From: Mycolicibacterium sp. CR10
GTDB taxonomy: Bacteria; Actinomycetota; Actinomycetes; Mycobacteriales; Mycobacteriaceae
Reading direction: 5' to 3'
Assembly: GCF_005222675.1 (NCBI RefSeq)
Contig: NZ_STGE01000068.1
Span: 310,001 to 374,000 of the forward strand
Length of the DNA: 64,000 nt
Shown: positions 1-7,737 of the stretch, piece by piece
Layout of the letters: each line of letters starts with the position of its first letter
Position numbering within the stretch: position 1 is the first letter of the stretch
Notes under the pieces: generated by a model
Database searches by the model: none
Told to the model about the DNA's origin: nothing
Seen by the model: the letters and a program-made list of their open reading frames with translations, nothing else
Program-made: the position numbers and the translations under genes

Positions 1-608
1 TCCGGCCTGCCGATCCGGCGCACCGGTGTCGCGTCGATCGACGCCTGCACATCGCCGAGCAGGCCGCGGGCCTCGGCACCACGCAGCATCGGTGTGTCGA
101 TGAAGCCCGGGGGCACGGCGTTGACGGTGATGCCTGCCGGTCCGTACTCGAGCGCCAGCGACTTCGTCAGCCCGTTGACCGCCGATTTGGCCGCCACGTA
201 GTGCGCCATGTACGGAACCCCGGAGTGGGTACTCGACGACGAGATGTTGACGATGCGTCCCCAACCCGCCTCGATCATGTCGGGTAGCGCGGCCTGGATG
301 CAGTGGAAAACTCCGTTGAGGTTCACGTCGACCACCCGCTGCCACTCGGCAAAGCCGATGTCGGTGAATCGCTTGAACCCGTCCAACCCCGCCGCGTTCA
401 CCAGGATGGCGACGGGACCCAACTGGTCGCGGATCGCGGTCAGGGCGGCGTCCACCTGTTCGCGATCGGTGACATCGGCGACGTGGGCGAAGTCCTCGTC
501 GGAGGCATTGAGGTCGATCGTCGCCACGTGGTGGCCGTCTGCACGCAGACGCTCCGTCACCGCGCGACCGATGCCCGAGCCGCCGCCCGTCACTACCGCA
601 GTCTTCAT
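1..608 (-). CDS. SDR-family NAD(P)-dependent oxidoreductase, truncated by window edge
   Basis: Classical short-chain dehydrogenase. The N-terminus carries the Rossmann glycine motif TGGGSGIG. Further on come the NAG-type motif (LVNAAG), the catalytic serine stretch (VNISSSS) and YxxxK (YVAAK), then the post-Tyr segment with VPPGFIDTPM. About 202 residues are visible and the C-terminal end lies beyond base 1. The ATG at 608 overlaps the stop of the upstream TetR gene by ATGA, so the two are probably co-transcribed and the regulator probably controls this enzyme. The substrate cannot be told; 3-oxoacyl-reductase-like or hydroxyacyl/alcohol dehydrogenase roles are all possible. The family call is secure, the function is not. 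Confidence 0.88.
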   Translation of the reverse strand, partial: MKTAVVTGGGSGIGRAVTERLRADGHHVATIDLNASDEDFAHVADVTDREQVDAALTAIRDQLGPVAILVNAAGLDGFKRFTDIGFAEWQRVVDVNLNGVFHCIQAALPDMIEAGWGRIVNISSSSTHSGVPYMAHYVAAKSAVNGLTKSLALEYGPAGITVNAVPPGFIDTPMLRGAEARGLLGDVQASIDATPVRRIGRP

Positions 609-1201
609 GGCGATTTCCTTTCGTCGCGCCGAGGCGCACGGAGTCCCAGCGTTCGTCGTCCCGCGTCGATCAGGCACGCCCGGAGGTCGTCATCGTCCAG
701 CCCGACCGACAGCGGCCCGGCCGCCGCGGCCATCCCGGCAAATACCATCGCCGCCTTGACCTTGCCTGCGGGACCGGGATCCACGTCGGCCAACAGCGCG
801 AATTGCCGTGCGATCAGCTGTGTCCAATCGGCGCGCTCTTCCAGAGCGGCGGCCACGCTGGGATCGGCCGCGAGCACCCCCACCAGGCTGCGGTTGCGTA
901 CCGCCAGCGCCGCATAACCGGTCAGCATCTGGTCTGCCCTGGCATGGGCGGAGCGCTTGGCCTGCGCGGTGTCGACCACCACCCGCAACTCGTCGAGAAG
1001 TGGCTCGAGCACGGCGAGCAGAAGCTGCTCGCGAGTCCGAAAGTGGTGATAAATCGCGGCTTTGGTGAAGCCGATATCGTCGGCGATCATCTGTAGCGAA
1101 GTGCCCGCGAAGCTGTGCCGGGTGAAGAGATCGATCGCCACCCCGATCAGGCGCTCCCGGGTGTCCGTGCTGGGTCGACCGAGAACCACAGAGGCATCCA
1201 C
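605..1201 (-). CDS. TetR/AcrR-family transcriptional regulator
   Basis: A 198-residue one-component repressor. Residues 12-60 form the TetR helix-turn-helix, with the typical TSLQMIADDIGFTKAAIYHHF recognition region. The remaining helical part is the ligand-binding and dimer domain. The frame opens with GTG at 1201. The stop TGA overlaps the ATG of the downstream SDR gene. Immediately upstream of the start lies a perfect 16-bp palindrome and a second copy of its half-sites (1224-1262), which fits autorepression of this regulator-SDR operon. The effector is unknown, though many such pairs respond to acyl-CoA or lipophilic compounds. Confidence 0.9.
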   Translation of the reverse strand: MDASVVLGRPSTDTRERLIGVAIDLFTRHSFAGTSLQMIADDIGFTKAAIYHHFRTREQLLLAVLEPLLDELRVVVDTAQAKRSAHARADQMLTGYAALAVRNRSLVGVLAADPSVAAALEERADWTQLIARQFALLADVDPGPAGKVKAAMVFAGMAAAAGPLSVGLDDDDLRACLIDAGRRTLGLRAPRRDERKSP

Positions 1202-1223
1202 GGCCGTCTCCCGTCGCCGTTTC

Positions 1224-1262
1224 CTTTACGATCGTAAAGTACTTTACTGGCCGATCGTAAAG
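1224..1262. promoter_or_regulatory. Probable TetR operator (palindrome plus repeated half-sites)
   Basis: A perfect 16-bp palindrome, CTTTACGATCGTAAAG, spans 1224-1239. A second, wider pair of the same half-sites (CTTTAC at 1242-1247 and GTAAAG at 1257-1262) follows directly. It sits 23 bp upstream of the TetR gene start, the usual place for an autoregulatory operator. Binding by this regulator is inferred from position and symmetry. Confidence 0.7.
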
Positions 1263-1321
1263 CAAATGGCGAGGGGGCCCTCAGTGCAGGGGGATGCCCG
1301 ATTTCCCCGATTTCGCCGACG

Positions 1322-3463
1322 TCACGGTGCCGCGTTATCCGTTGTCAAACCGCGGCCTGCTGCGGCGGCGGCACTCGGCGGAGTGTCTCCTGCGGTGCCC
1401 TCAACAATCTGAGCTTCGTAGAGCCTCTTGTACAGGCCACCGCGCGCCAGCAGTTCATGGTGGGTGCCTTCTTCGGCAACGCGTCCGCCGTCGAGGACGA
1501 TGATGCGGTCCGCCACGGCCGCAATGAAATCCATGTCGTGACTGATGACCATGCAGGTCCTGTCGCGAGCGTACTCACGGATGACGTGCGAGATTCGTAC
1601 CCGCTGGTCTCCGTCCAGATTCTCGGTCGGCTCGTCCAGAAGCAACACCTCGGGCTTGCGCAGCAGGCAACGCGCCAAGGCGATCAGTCGCTTCTGGCCG
1701 CCCGAGGGCACCTGAACATCCACCACTGTGTCGTAGCCGTTTTCGATCTTGGCCGGGTCGACGATCACAGAGTGGATATGTGCAAGCTCGCAGGCTTCCT
1801 CGACCTCGGCATCGGATGCATCCTGTTTCGCCAGACGGACGTTCTCGCGGATGGAATCCTTCAGGAAGAACGGGAACTGCGAGAGCTTGGAGACCTGAGC
1901 GCGCAGCGTGTCGAACGAGAGATCCTTCGTGTCGTGGCCATCGAGTTCGATCCGTCCGCGTTCCGGATCGAGGAAGCGGAGCAGAAGGTTGAAGATCGTC
2001 GACTTGCCGGAGCCGATCTGGCCAACCAGCGCGACCGTCTCGCCCTCCTTGATGGAGAAGGAAAGCCCATCGAGAACCTTTTGGCGTTCGCCATAGCCGA
2101 AGACGACGTCGTCGAAGACGATGTTGCCGCGCACCTCGTCGAGGTTCTTTGCGTCCGAGCGCTCGGCGATGGACGGCTTGGTGTCGAGCAGCTCATAGGT
2201 CGACGCGACATTCGGGACGGTCGAGTTGTAGGACGTGTAGGCATCGATGATCCGCTGGGCCGGCGCGAACATCGTCGGGACGAAGCCGACAAAGACGATC
2301 AGGCTGTTCAATGTCAGACCGAAGCTGTTGCTGAAGGCAACGCCGACGATCAATACCAGCGCCGTGCTCAACGCAACGAAGATCTGCGTGCTCCGGCTGC
2401 TGGCTTGGAGCCAGACAACCATCATCGCGGAGTTCTTCGCCGCCGCCTTGGACGCTTCTTCGAACCGCTCACTGCGGCGCTGCTCGGCGTGGAAGACCTG
2501 GATGTCCGAGATGCCCGTGATGGTTTCCTCCAGCTCGCCGCCCAGGTGGCGGCTGCTGACCATGATCTGTCGGGTGGTCGCCTGAAGCTTGTTGCCGACG
2601 AAGCGAAGAACCATCAACGCGAACGGGGACAGGATTAGCGAGGCGATCGTCATCTGCCATGACAGGTTCAACAGGTACACCAGCGCGGCTAGCAGCACGA
2701 TCGCATCGATGCCCGGCGGAATGATGCAGTCTGTCAGGAGTTTCTGCACACCACCCGCCTCGACCTGGACCCGTTGCATCAGCGCGCCGCTGCGCGCACC
2801 GGTGAAGAAGTCGAGCGAAAGCGACTGAAGATGGTCGTGAACGCGTTGCCGGATTTCCGTCAACAGCTTCCAATCCACCTGTGCGTCAACCCAAGCGCGG
2901 ACGAAGCCGAGCACCTGTGACAGCACCAGCGAGGCCGCCCAGATGCTCAGCCAGATTCCGAACGACAGCACCGGGCCCGAGGACGTCCCGTCAGGCCGGC
3001 TGATCCTCGGACCGCTGGCTCCCCAGACACCTTGGAGGCTTCCCGCCCCGTCCTGGCTGGCGACCCGACCGAGGATCTCGATGATCGGGCCCCAGACAGC
3101 GGGGGTGACGAACGGCAGCGCTGTCACGATGAGGCCCAAGAGAATTGAGACGGTGACCAGCCCCCGAAGCGGCCGCAGCAGTGCCAGGCTTCGGACGATG
3201 TATCCCCACGCGACCCTGCGTGGCACCGGCGGCCCGCCCCTCCTGCCGCCCGGCCCGCCGATCATCACCGCTCCAGGTGGTGGACCGCCGGGCCGCCCGA
3301 CCGGTATGCCAACTCGCGAACCGGCGGAGCCACCCGCCGGGGGGCCCGCAGGCATGCCCGCAATGCCAGGTCGTCGTCCCGGCCGCGTTCCCGGCAATGG
3401 GGTTCCGGCCATCGCGACCGGAGCCTCGTCTCCCGCGTCGCTCGGTTTCGTGGGCTCGGTCAT
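1322..3463 (-). CDS. ABC exporter (fused membrane and ATPase domains) of a putative peptide locus
   Basis: A 713-residue half-transporter of the type I exporter class. Residues 1-80 are an unusual cytoplasmic Pro/Gly/Arg-rich tail. The six-helix membrane domain follows (about 90-430), then the nucleotide-binding domain: Walker A GQIGSGKST, Q-loop region SKLSQFPFF, signature PSGGQ, Walker B VLLLDEPTENLD and the H-loop ISHD. There is no C39 peptidase domain at the N-terminus, so any leader cleavage must come from elsewhere. It is the last gene of the minus-strand cluster that includes a small Cys-bounded peptide, a thioredoxin-fold protein and a subtilisin-like protease, so peptide export is the likeliest role. 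Multidrug or lipid export is the alternative. A good ribosome site (AAGGA, about 9 nt away) precedes the ATG. Confidence 0.85.
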   Translation of the reverse strand: MTEPTKPSDAGDEAPVAMAGTPLPGTRPGRRPGIAGMPAGPPAGGSAGSRVGIPVGRPGGPPPGAVMIGGPGGRRGGPPVPRRVAWGYIVRSLALLRPLRGLVTVSILLGLIVTALPFVTPAVWGPIIEILGRVASQDGAGSLQGVWGASGPRISRPDGTSSGPVLSFGIWLSIWAASLVLSQVLGFVRAWVDAQVDWKLLTEIRQRVHDHLQSLSLDFFTGARSGALMQRVQVEAGGVQKLLTDCIIPPGIDAIVLLAALVYLLNLSWQMTIASLILSPFALMVLRFVGNKLQATTRQIMVSSRHLGGELEETITGISDIQVFHAEQRRSERFEEASKAAAKNSAMMVVWLQASSRSTQIFVALSTALVLIVGVAFSNSFGLTLNSLIVFVGFVPTMFAPAQRIIDAYTSYNSTVPNVASTYELLDTKPSIAERSDAKNLDEVRGNIVFDDVVFGYGERQKVLDGLSFSIKEGETVALVGQIGSGKSTIFNLLLRFLDPERGRIELDGHDTKDLSFDTLRAQVSKLSQFPFFLKDSIRENVRLAKQDASDAEVEEACELAHIHSVIVDPAKIENGYDTVVDVQVPSGGQKRLIALARCLLRKPEVLLLDEPTENLDGDQRVRISHVIREYARDRTCMVISHDMDFIAAVADRIIVLDGGRVAEEGTHHELLARGGLYKRLYEAQIVEGTAGDTPPSAAAAAGRGLTTDNAAP

Positions 3464-3508
3464 CGGTTGTTCATCCTTCGTGGGCGCAATGTCTCAGTTC
3501 GGCCCAAA

Positions 3509-3532
3509 GAGCAAGTCGTGGGGCGCTTGCTC
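3509..3532 (-). other. Intergenic hairpin between thioredoxin-like gene and ABC exporter
   Basis: Seven-base arms (GAGCAAG at 3509-3515, CTTGCTC at 3526-3532) enclose a 10-nt loop in the 120-bp gap. It is followed on the minus strand only by a weak TTT, so it is a poor intrinsic terminator. It could be an RNA-processing or stabilising stem that sets transporter expression relative to the upstream genes. Confidence 0.35.
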
Positions 3533-3583
3533 CTGTTGCTGCGCCGGGACGTGATCGGCATGGGAATACGATACGAGCAAATG

Positions 3584-4372
3584 TCAGTGGTGATGCTCGA
3601 GAAGACCGATTACCGCCTCCTCCAGTGCCGCTTTGTCCGGCTTCGACGAAGCGAGTCGGACAAGCCCGTCCCGATCGATCAACGCGAACGTGGGAATGCC
3701 GTTCGCGCCGTATCGTGCCTGCAGTCCTTCGTCGGGCGCGATACCTACCGCGAAGTCGACCGCGTGGTCGGCGATCGCCTGTTGGACGAGCTCCCGACTC
3801 CCTGAACCTTCACGGTGACTCGTCAACGCGATGATGGTCAGCCCGTCGCTCGCGTGACGACTGTGCAGGTCGCGGAAGAACGGAAACATCGCCGTGCACG
3901 ACCGGCACCACGGCGCCCAGAATTCCAGCAGCACCACCCTGCCGCGCTGCCCGGCAATCGTCGTGGGCCCGCCCTGCGCCCATTCCACCAAGTCGATCTC
4001 CGGCGCCGGGCCGCCCAGGAGGTCGACCTGGGTCGCCCTGTCGCGGAGCTGAAGACAGCCCGCCGACGCGGCGCGGATCTGTTCCGGCAGACCGGATTGC
4101 GCAATCAGATCACGCAGTTGCTCCGCGAATGCCACCTCGGCGACGAGCACTTCCTGCGCGCGGTCCCGTTGCCCGGCGACCAGGTGCAGATCGGCGAGCG
4201 TCAAGCCCAGCAGTACGCGCTCCCTGAACGGCACGTCGAGTGGCGTCGCGCGGGATTTGGCCAATGCTGCTTCGACGACAGCCACCGCGTCCCCGACGCG
4301 ACGGTCCCGCCTCAGCCTGGCGGCCTCGACAACTGCTTCCGGAACAGCAGCACGCTGTGGCGGTGCCGTCAT
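3584..4372 (-). CDS. Thioredoxin-fold (TlpA/AhpC-TSA-like) disulfide oxidoreductase
   Basis: A 262-residue protein. The C-terminal half (about 122-258) is a TlpA-like thioredoxin domain with the redox motif WCRSC (Cys156/Cys159) after the FWAP strand and a cis-proline motif NGIPTF (Pro227). The N-terminal 120 residues are charged and helical, perhaps TPR-like, with no signal peptide or membrane anchor, so the protein is predicted to stay in the cytoplasm. This is unusual for TlpA proteins. The start at 4372 is chosen for composition; the frame stays open to an ATG at 4483, but that extension has no ribosome site and looks non-conserved. It follows the small two-cysteine peptide gene, so reducing or forming that peptide's disulfide is a plausible job. 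Confidence 0.82.
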   Translation of the reverse strand: MTAPPQRAAVPEAVVEAARLRRDRRVGDAVAVVEAALAKSRATPLDVPFRERVLLGLTLADLHLVAGQRDRAQEVLVAEVAFAEQLRDLIAQSGLPEQIRAASAGCLQLRDRATQVDLLGGPAPEIDLVEWAQGGPTTIAGQRGRVVLLEFWAPWCRSCTAMFPFFRDLHSRHASDGLTIIALTSHREGSGSRELVQQAIADHAVDFAVGIAPDEGLQARYGANGIPTFALIDRDGLVRLASSKPDKAALEEAVIGLLEHHH

Positions 4373-4498
4373 GGGTGGGTTCCCGGCGTCATGTGCGGTG
4401 TCCTCGGTGTCGGCGGCCCGACCATGAAACGGCCGATCCGTAAACGACGCGTGGGGCGTGCCAGTCGGCAACGCCCCGCGCATCCGAAATCATGTTGT

Positions 4499-4774
4499 CT
4501 AGCAGTACTCTTCCCAGTAGACCCAGTTGCCGAAGCCGTCATCGATGTAGTACCAGCAGATCGCCGCGTAGCCCTCGACTTCGCTGGATGCCCGACCGGC
4601 CGGAACGACGCCCTGTGCGTCGTCTTTGGTCAACTTGTCCTTGCCCGGGAACAGGCGGTTACGGACCTCGTCGGTGATCGGCTTCAGATTCAACTTGTAC
4701 TTCGACAGTTCCCCATCCGGGATGTCGTACAACGCCGGTGCGCCCGCTTCATCGACTCCACTCAAGACTGCCAT
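4499..4774 (-). CDS. Small peptide with Cys-bounded aromatic C-terminus; candidate bacteriocin/RiPP-type precursor
   Basis: A 91-residue polypeptide of no family I recognise. It starts at ATG 4774, fixed by a strong ribosome site AAGGAG seven bases upstream; an in-frame TTG at 4864 is unlikely. Residues 1-70 are polar and charged (leader-like, no signal peptide). The last 19 residues run from Cys73 to a C-terminal Cys91 and include W74, Y75, Y76, F81, W84, Y86, W87 and Y90, plus two acidic pairs (D78-D79, E88-E89). This split into leader and cysteine-capped core, beside a CxxC oxidoreductase, an ABC exporter and a subtilisin-like protease, suggests a matured and exported peptide. No LanM, YcaO, radical-SAM or lasso-cyclase gene is visible. 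It may instead be a small structural or sensor protein. Confidence 0.7.
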   Translation of the reverse strand: MAVLSGVDEAGAPALYDIPDGELSKYKLNLKPITDEVRNRLFPGKDKLTKDDAQGVVPAGRASSEVEGYAAICWYYIDDGFGNWVYWEEYC

Positions 4775-4872
4775 CTGGTGCTCCTTACTTCGAAGAGTTC
4801 GGCGCGATCTTGGCTCGGCCGATCTGAACAACACGATCTGACCATTGCGCCCACGTCGCGGCAATCAACGGT

Positions 4873-4890
4873 GCGACAGCAACCTGTCGC
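4873..4890. promoter_or_regulatory. Inverted repeat in the 189-bp leader region of the peptide gene
   Basis: Arms GCGACAG (4873-4879) and CTGTCGC (4884-4890) are perfect complements separated by CAAC. They lie between the Crp/Fnr gene and the peptide gene, about 100 bp upstream of the peptide start. A TTGACT box lies just upstream on the minus strand (near 4911-4916), but no clear -10 element can be assigned. It may be the operator of the adjacent Crp/Fnr protein. On the plus strand the repeat is followed by a T run and could terminate antisense transcripts. Confidence 0.4.
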
Positions 4891-4963
4891 GTTTTTTACA
4901 CAGACGTAAGTCAAACCGGACAGCCTGTTGCGGAACGGTCGTGAGCAATGACCCAACGAGTCC

Positions 4964-5665
4964 TCAGCGAAGCTTCTCAAGGGCCGCCAGGTCGCGAATC
5001 CACATTTGGTGGTCGCCGTGCACTTCCAGCGTCTGTCGGCGGCGCAATTCGCTGAGGGCGTGGTTCACGCGCACGCGCGAGGCTCCGACCAGGCGTGCCA
5101 GATCACCCTGGGTCAACCGCAGCGGAATCCGTACCGATCCACCCCCATCGCCGTCCGCGACCTCTCCGTACTCGCGGGCCAACAAGAGCAGGTGCCGGAC
5201 TATCCGAGTCCGCACGTCCATACCGGCCATGGCTTCAATTCGATCGTTGGCCAACCGAACTCGTCGTGCGAGTACGCCCGAGAGGTTGGCGCTGAGCTCC
5301 GGCATCGTCTGCAGGCACCTCTCGAAGGCGTGACGGTCGATCCAGAACAGGTTCGTGTCTCCGAGGGGTAGAATCGAATGTGCTCCATCGGGAGACTCGC
5401 CGATGGTGAGAGCGCCGATGACATCGCTCGGCCCGAGGATGGCCAGGATCAGCTCGCTGCCGTCGGCCTGTTCGACTACGACTTTCACCAGGCCCGTTTG
5501 GATGACGTAGGCCGTGTCCACGAGCTGATCGGTCATCAAAACCCGGGCGCCGGCTGACAGCACGTGCCGTCTCATGAGTCCGTTGAGAACCGCCAGCTGC
5601 GACAGGGAGAGGTCGCGAAAGAGCGCGACCCTGCGAAGTTCGGTCGGATCACCGATGGCGGGCAC
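4964..5665 (-). CDS. Crp/Fnr-family transcriptional regulator
   Basis: A 233-residue regulator. Residues 10-125 form the cyclic-nucleotide-binding beta roll and 150-225 the Crp-type winged helix with LTQGDLARLVGASRVRVNHALSEL as the recognition part. It lacks the cysteine cluster of FNR-type oxygen sensors. The start is GTG at 5665. The gene lies 66 bp after the protease gene and 189 bp before the peptide gene. That gap holds an inverted repeat, so it probably controls the peptide-thioredoxin-exporter genes, possibly in response to cAMP or to the adjacent GAF protein's signal. The ligand cannot be told from sequence. Confidence 0.85.
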   Translation of the reverse strand: MPAIGDPTELRRVALFRDLSLSQLAVLNGLMRRHVLSAGARVLMTDQLVDTAYVIQTGLVKVVVEQADGSELILAILGPSDVIGALTIGESPDGAHSILPLGDTNLFWIDRHAFERCLQTMPELSANLSGVLARRVRLANDRIEAMAGMDVRTRIVRHLLLLAREYGEVADGDGGGSVRIPLRLTQGDLARLVGASRVRVNHALSELRRRQTLEVHGDHQMWIRDLAALEKLR

Positions 5666-5731
5666 GAGGGCCGCGACTCGCTCTCAAGTCAGAAAGTCGA
5701 CGAGATCTCCAAGAAAGCATGCAGGACAGCA

Positions 5732-6610
5732 TCATTCGGTAACGTCCCCCTCTCGACGCCGGCTTTCCCCCAGCAGACGGGGCGGGCTGGACACCTGGTT
5801 GCGATCGACGTTGTCCGACAACTCCCGCAGGATCGTCTTCAACTGAAACACCGTCAAACCGGGATGATTGCCCAGGATCTTGGCCACGACTCCCGCCAAA
5901 TGCGGTGATGCGTAGCTGTTTCCGGTCATCGTGCGGCGCTTGTGGTCCAGCCAGGCGAGGTCCACGTCGATGCCGAGTGCTCCGAACTCCACCGGCGGCT
6001 TCGGATTGTAGTAGAACGTGTACGGATCTTGAACCGCATGTGAGGCAACGGAAATGACCGACGAGTACACCGACGGATAGCTCGGTATCGGCATGTTGTT
6101 GGCGGCCGTGATCAGCGCAACGTTCTTGAAGTACGCATCATCGGCGAGCTCGTGGAAGATGCTGAAGAAATCGCGCTTGGTGGTGCCGAGGCTGAGGTTG
6201 CAGACGTGCATGCCATTGTCGATCGCCCACCGCAGCCCCGCCGCGAATACGCGTCCCTTGCCGGTGTTTTTGCCACCGAGAACTTTCACGCTGTAAAGCT
6301 CACAGGCCGGTGCGATCGACCGGATCACCCCCGCGCAGGCGGTGCCGTGTCCGAAGCTGTCTTCGTGCGGCTCAGTGTCGTACACCAGCTTCAGATCCAC
6401 GCCCTCGTGGATCGCCACATAACCTTGCACATTGCCAACATCAGGATGCGTCGCGTCGATGCCGCTGTCCACCACGGCAACTTTCACGCCCTCGCCAGAG
6501 CTGCCACCCCAGGCCCAGTCCGCGGTGATGCGCTCGATGGGGTCCAGCGGCGCGAAACTGACCAGCCGGGTGTCAGCGAAAGCCGCTGAGTAGGCGGGAC
6601 GGAAGGTCAC
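5732..6610 (-). CDS. Subtilisin-like S8 family serine protease, apparently cytoplasmic
   Basis: About 292 residues comprising almost only a subtilase catalytic domain. The triad is clear (numbered from GTG 6613): Asp49 in VVDSGID, His89 in FGHGTACAG and Ser233 in GNSYASPHLAG, with the oxyanion Asn172 in ITAANN. No signal peptide, propeptide or C-terminal anchor is present, unlike secreted subtilisins or mycosins, so it should act inside the cell. Two successive GTG codons (6613 and 6610) both overlap the stop of the GAF gene; GTGA at 6610 is the usual coupling form. Within the cluster it is the best candidate to remove the leader of the small peptide, in the way S8 proteases do in some RiPP pathways. 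General stress proteolysis is the alternative. Confidence 0.85.
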   Translation of the reverse strand: MTFRPAYSAAFADTRLVSFAPLDPIERITADWAWGGSSGEGVKVAVVDSGIDATHPDVGNVQGYVAIHEGVDLKLVYDTEPHEDSFGHGTACAGVIRSIAPACELYSVKVLGGKNTGKGRVFAAGLRWAIDNGMHVCNLSLGTTKRDFFSIFHELADDAYFKNVALITAANNMPIPSYPSVYSSVISVASHAVQDPYTFYYNPKPPVEFGALGIDVDLAWLDHKRRTMTGNSYASPHLAGVVAKILGNHPGLTVFQLKTILRELSDNVDRNQVSSPPRLLGESRRREGDVTE

Positions 6611-7500
6611 CACTGGATGCCTCCCATTTCGCCCGCGGTCGCGGGGCGGGACCGCAGGAACTGGACGAAGCTGGTCAGAATGCCCCTGGCAGCATCTGTG
6701 GATTCGTCACCGAAGTGGACGATCTCCTGGATCAGCCGCGCAAGTTCGAGGGAGTAGCGGAAGCCGGTCTGCTTCCCGAGATCGGTGGTGAATTCCCGGG
6801 CCCGCTGCGTGAGGCCGTGGCGGTCGTAATCCGGGGAGCCGTCCACGGCGCGGATCAGGTCGAGAACCATCGCGCCCACTCTGCTGTGGTTGCGGGATTG
6901 TTCAATGGCGACCGCGGCCAGGTTGGCGAACAGGCCCATCGCCTCCATGTCGGCGACGCTGAAGGTGGTGGCTCCCGCTTTGTCGAGCAACTCGAGAACA
7001 CCGATCACCTCATCCTGAAAGGACAGGGGTACGCACAGGATGTTCTTGGGGGTGAAGCCGACCGCCGCAGCGATGTCGTTCGCGTCGCGGTCATCGTCGG
7101 CGGTGTCCGAGATGGCCATCGGATGTCCGGTCAGTGCAACCAGACCTGCCACCCCAGAGCCGAGTGGCACACGGACTTCATGGGTCTCCCCTTCGTCGGA
7201 GCTTCCCAGCGCTCCCATCAAGACGAGCTCGTCGCTGTCGTGGTCGATCAAGCACAGAAGGGCGGCGCTCGCATCGATGATGTCGGCTGCGGTGGCCACA
7301 ATCATCGACAGCAGGCTGGTGTAGCTGACCGGCGCCCCGATCGCGGCGGCGGCCGAGGCGGTCGCCAACGCATCGCGAAGATCCTGCGCAAAGTGGTCCT
7401 CGGTGATTCGTCGCTGAAGGCGGTCGATCTCCGCCTGTTGTCGCGCGATCACGTCGGCGGCATCGGCGGGCGCCGTCACGTCAGCGCGGGCGGCGTCCAT
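6607..7500 (-). CDS. GAF-domain sensor protein
   Basis: A 297-residue cytoplasmic protein. A short coiled-coil N-terminus (ADVIARQQAEIDRLQRRI) is followed by a GAF domain of about 160 residues with the LLDKAGATTFSVADMEAMGLFANLAAVAIEQ end typical of the fold. After it come about 100 helical residues with no kinase, cyclase or DNA-binding motif. The start at 7500 is fixed by a very strong ribosome site (AGGAGGAG, 3-4 bases from ATG); an upstream ATG at 7653 lacks one. It is first in the tightly coupled GAF-protease pair and probably relays a small-molecule or redox signal to the protease or the Crp/Fnr regulator. Confidence 0.78.
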   Translation of the reverse strand: MDAARADVTAPADAADVIARQQAEIDRLQRRITEDHFAQDLRDALATASAAAAIGAPVSYTSLLSMIVATAADIIDASAALLCLIDHDSDELVLMGALGSSDEGETHEVRVPLGSGVAGLVALTGHPMAISDTADDDRDANDIAAAVGFTPKNILCVPLSFQDEVIGVLELLDKAGATTFSVADMEAMGLFANLAAVAIEQSRNHSRVGAMVLDLIRAVDGSPDYDRHGLTQRAREFTTDLGKQTGFRYSLELARLIQEIVHFGDESTDAARGILTSFVQFLRSRPATAGEMGGIQW

Positions 7501-7737
7501 GAACTCCTCCTGTCGAGCGCATAACTCCCCTGCGGGCGATGCGTCCATGCGCAACAACCCCTCCCCGGAACCCCGCCCAGCCGGGCGAACCCATGCGATG
7601 CCTTTGCTGTAGTCGTAGGTGCGGGCGTCTCTCGCGCTCAGTATGGCTGACACTTCACGATTCGTCGCTCGATTCCGAAAGGCCCATGACCGGGCGCCAT
7701 CGCTAGCCGTGACCCTTCCCTCCGGGGTGTCCGTCGG
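7501..7737. other. 237-bp intergenic region, promoter side of the GAF/protease/peptide cluster
   Basis: The gap between the end of the RyR-domain gene and the GAF gene. It contains only the strong ribosome site at its left end and weak in-frame codons upstream. I see no clear -10/-35 pair, repeat or terminator, but a promoter for the cluster is expected here. Confidence 0.4.

Noticed and set aside
1322..3463. Whether the ABC exporter is a lantibiotic-type peptidase-containing transporter
   Set aside because: There is no C39 cysteine-histidine motif in the N-terminal region; that region is only a Pro/Gly-rich tail.
4372..4483. Longer start of the thioredoxin-like gene at 4483
   Set aside because: The added 37 residues lack a ribosome site and a signal peptide. 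The shorter start at 4372 is kept, though the longer form cannot be excluded.
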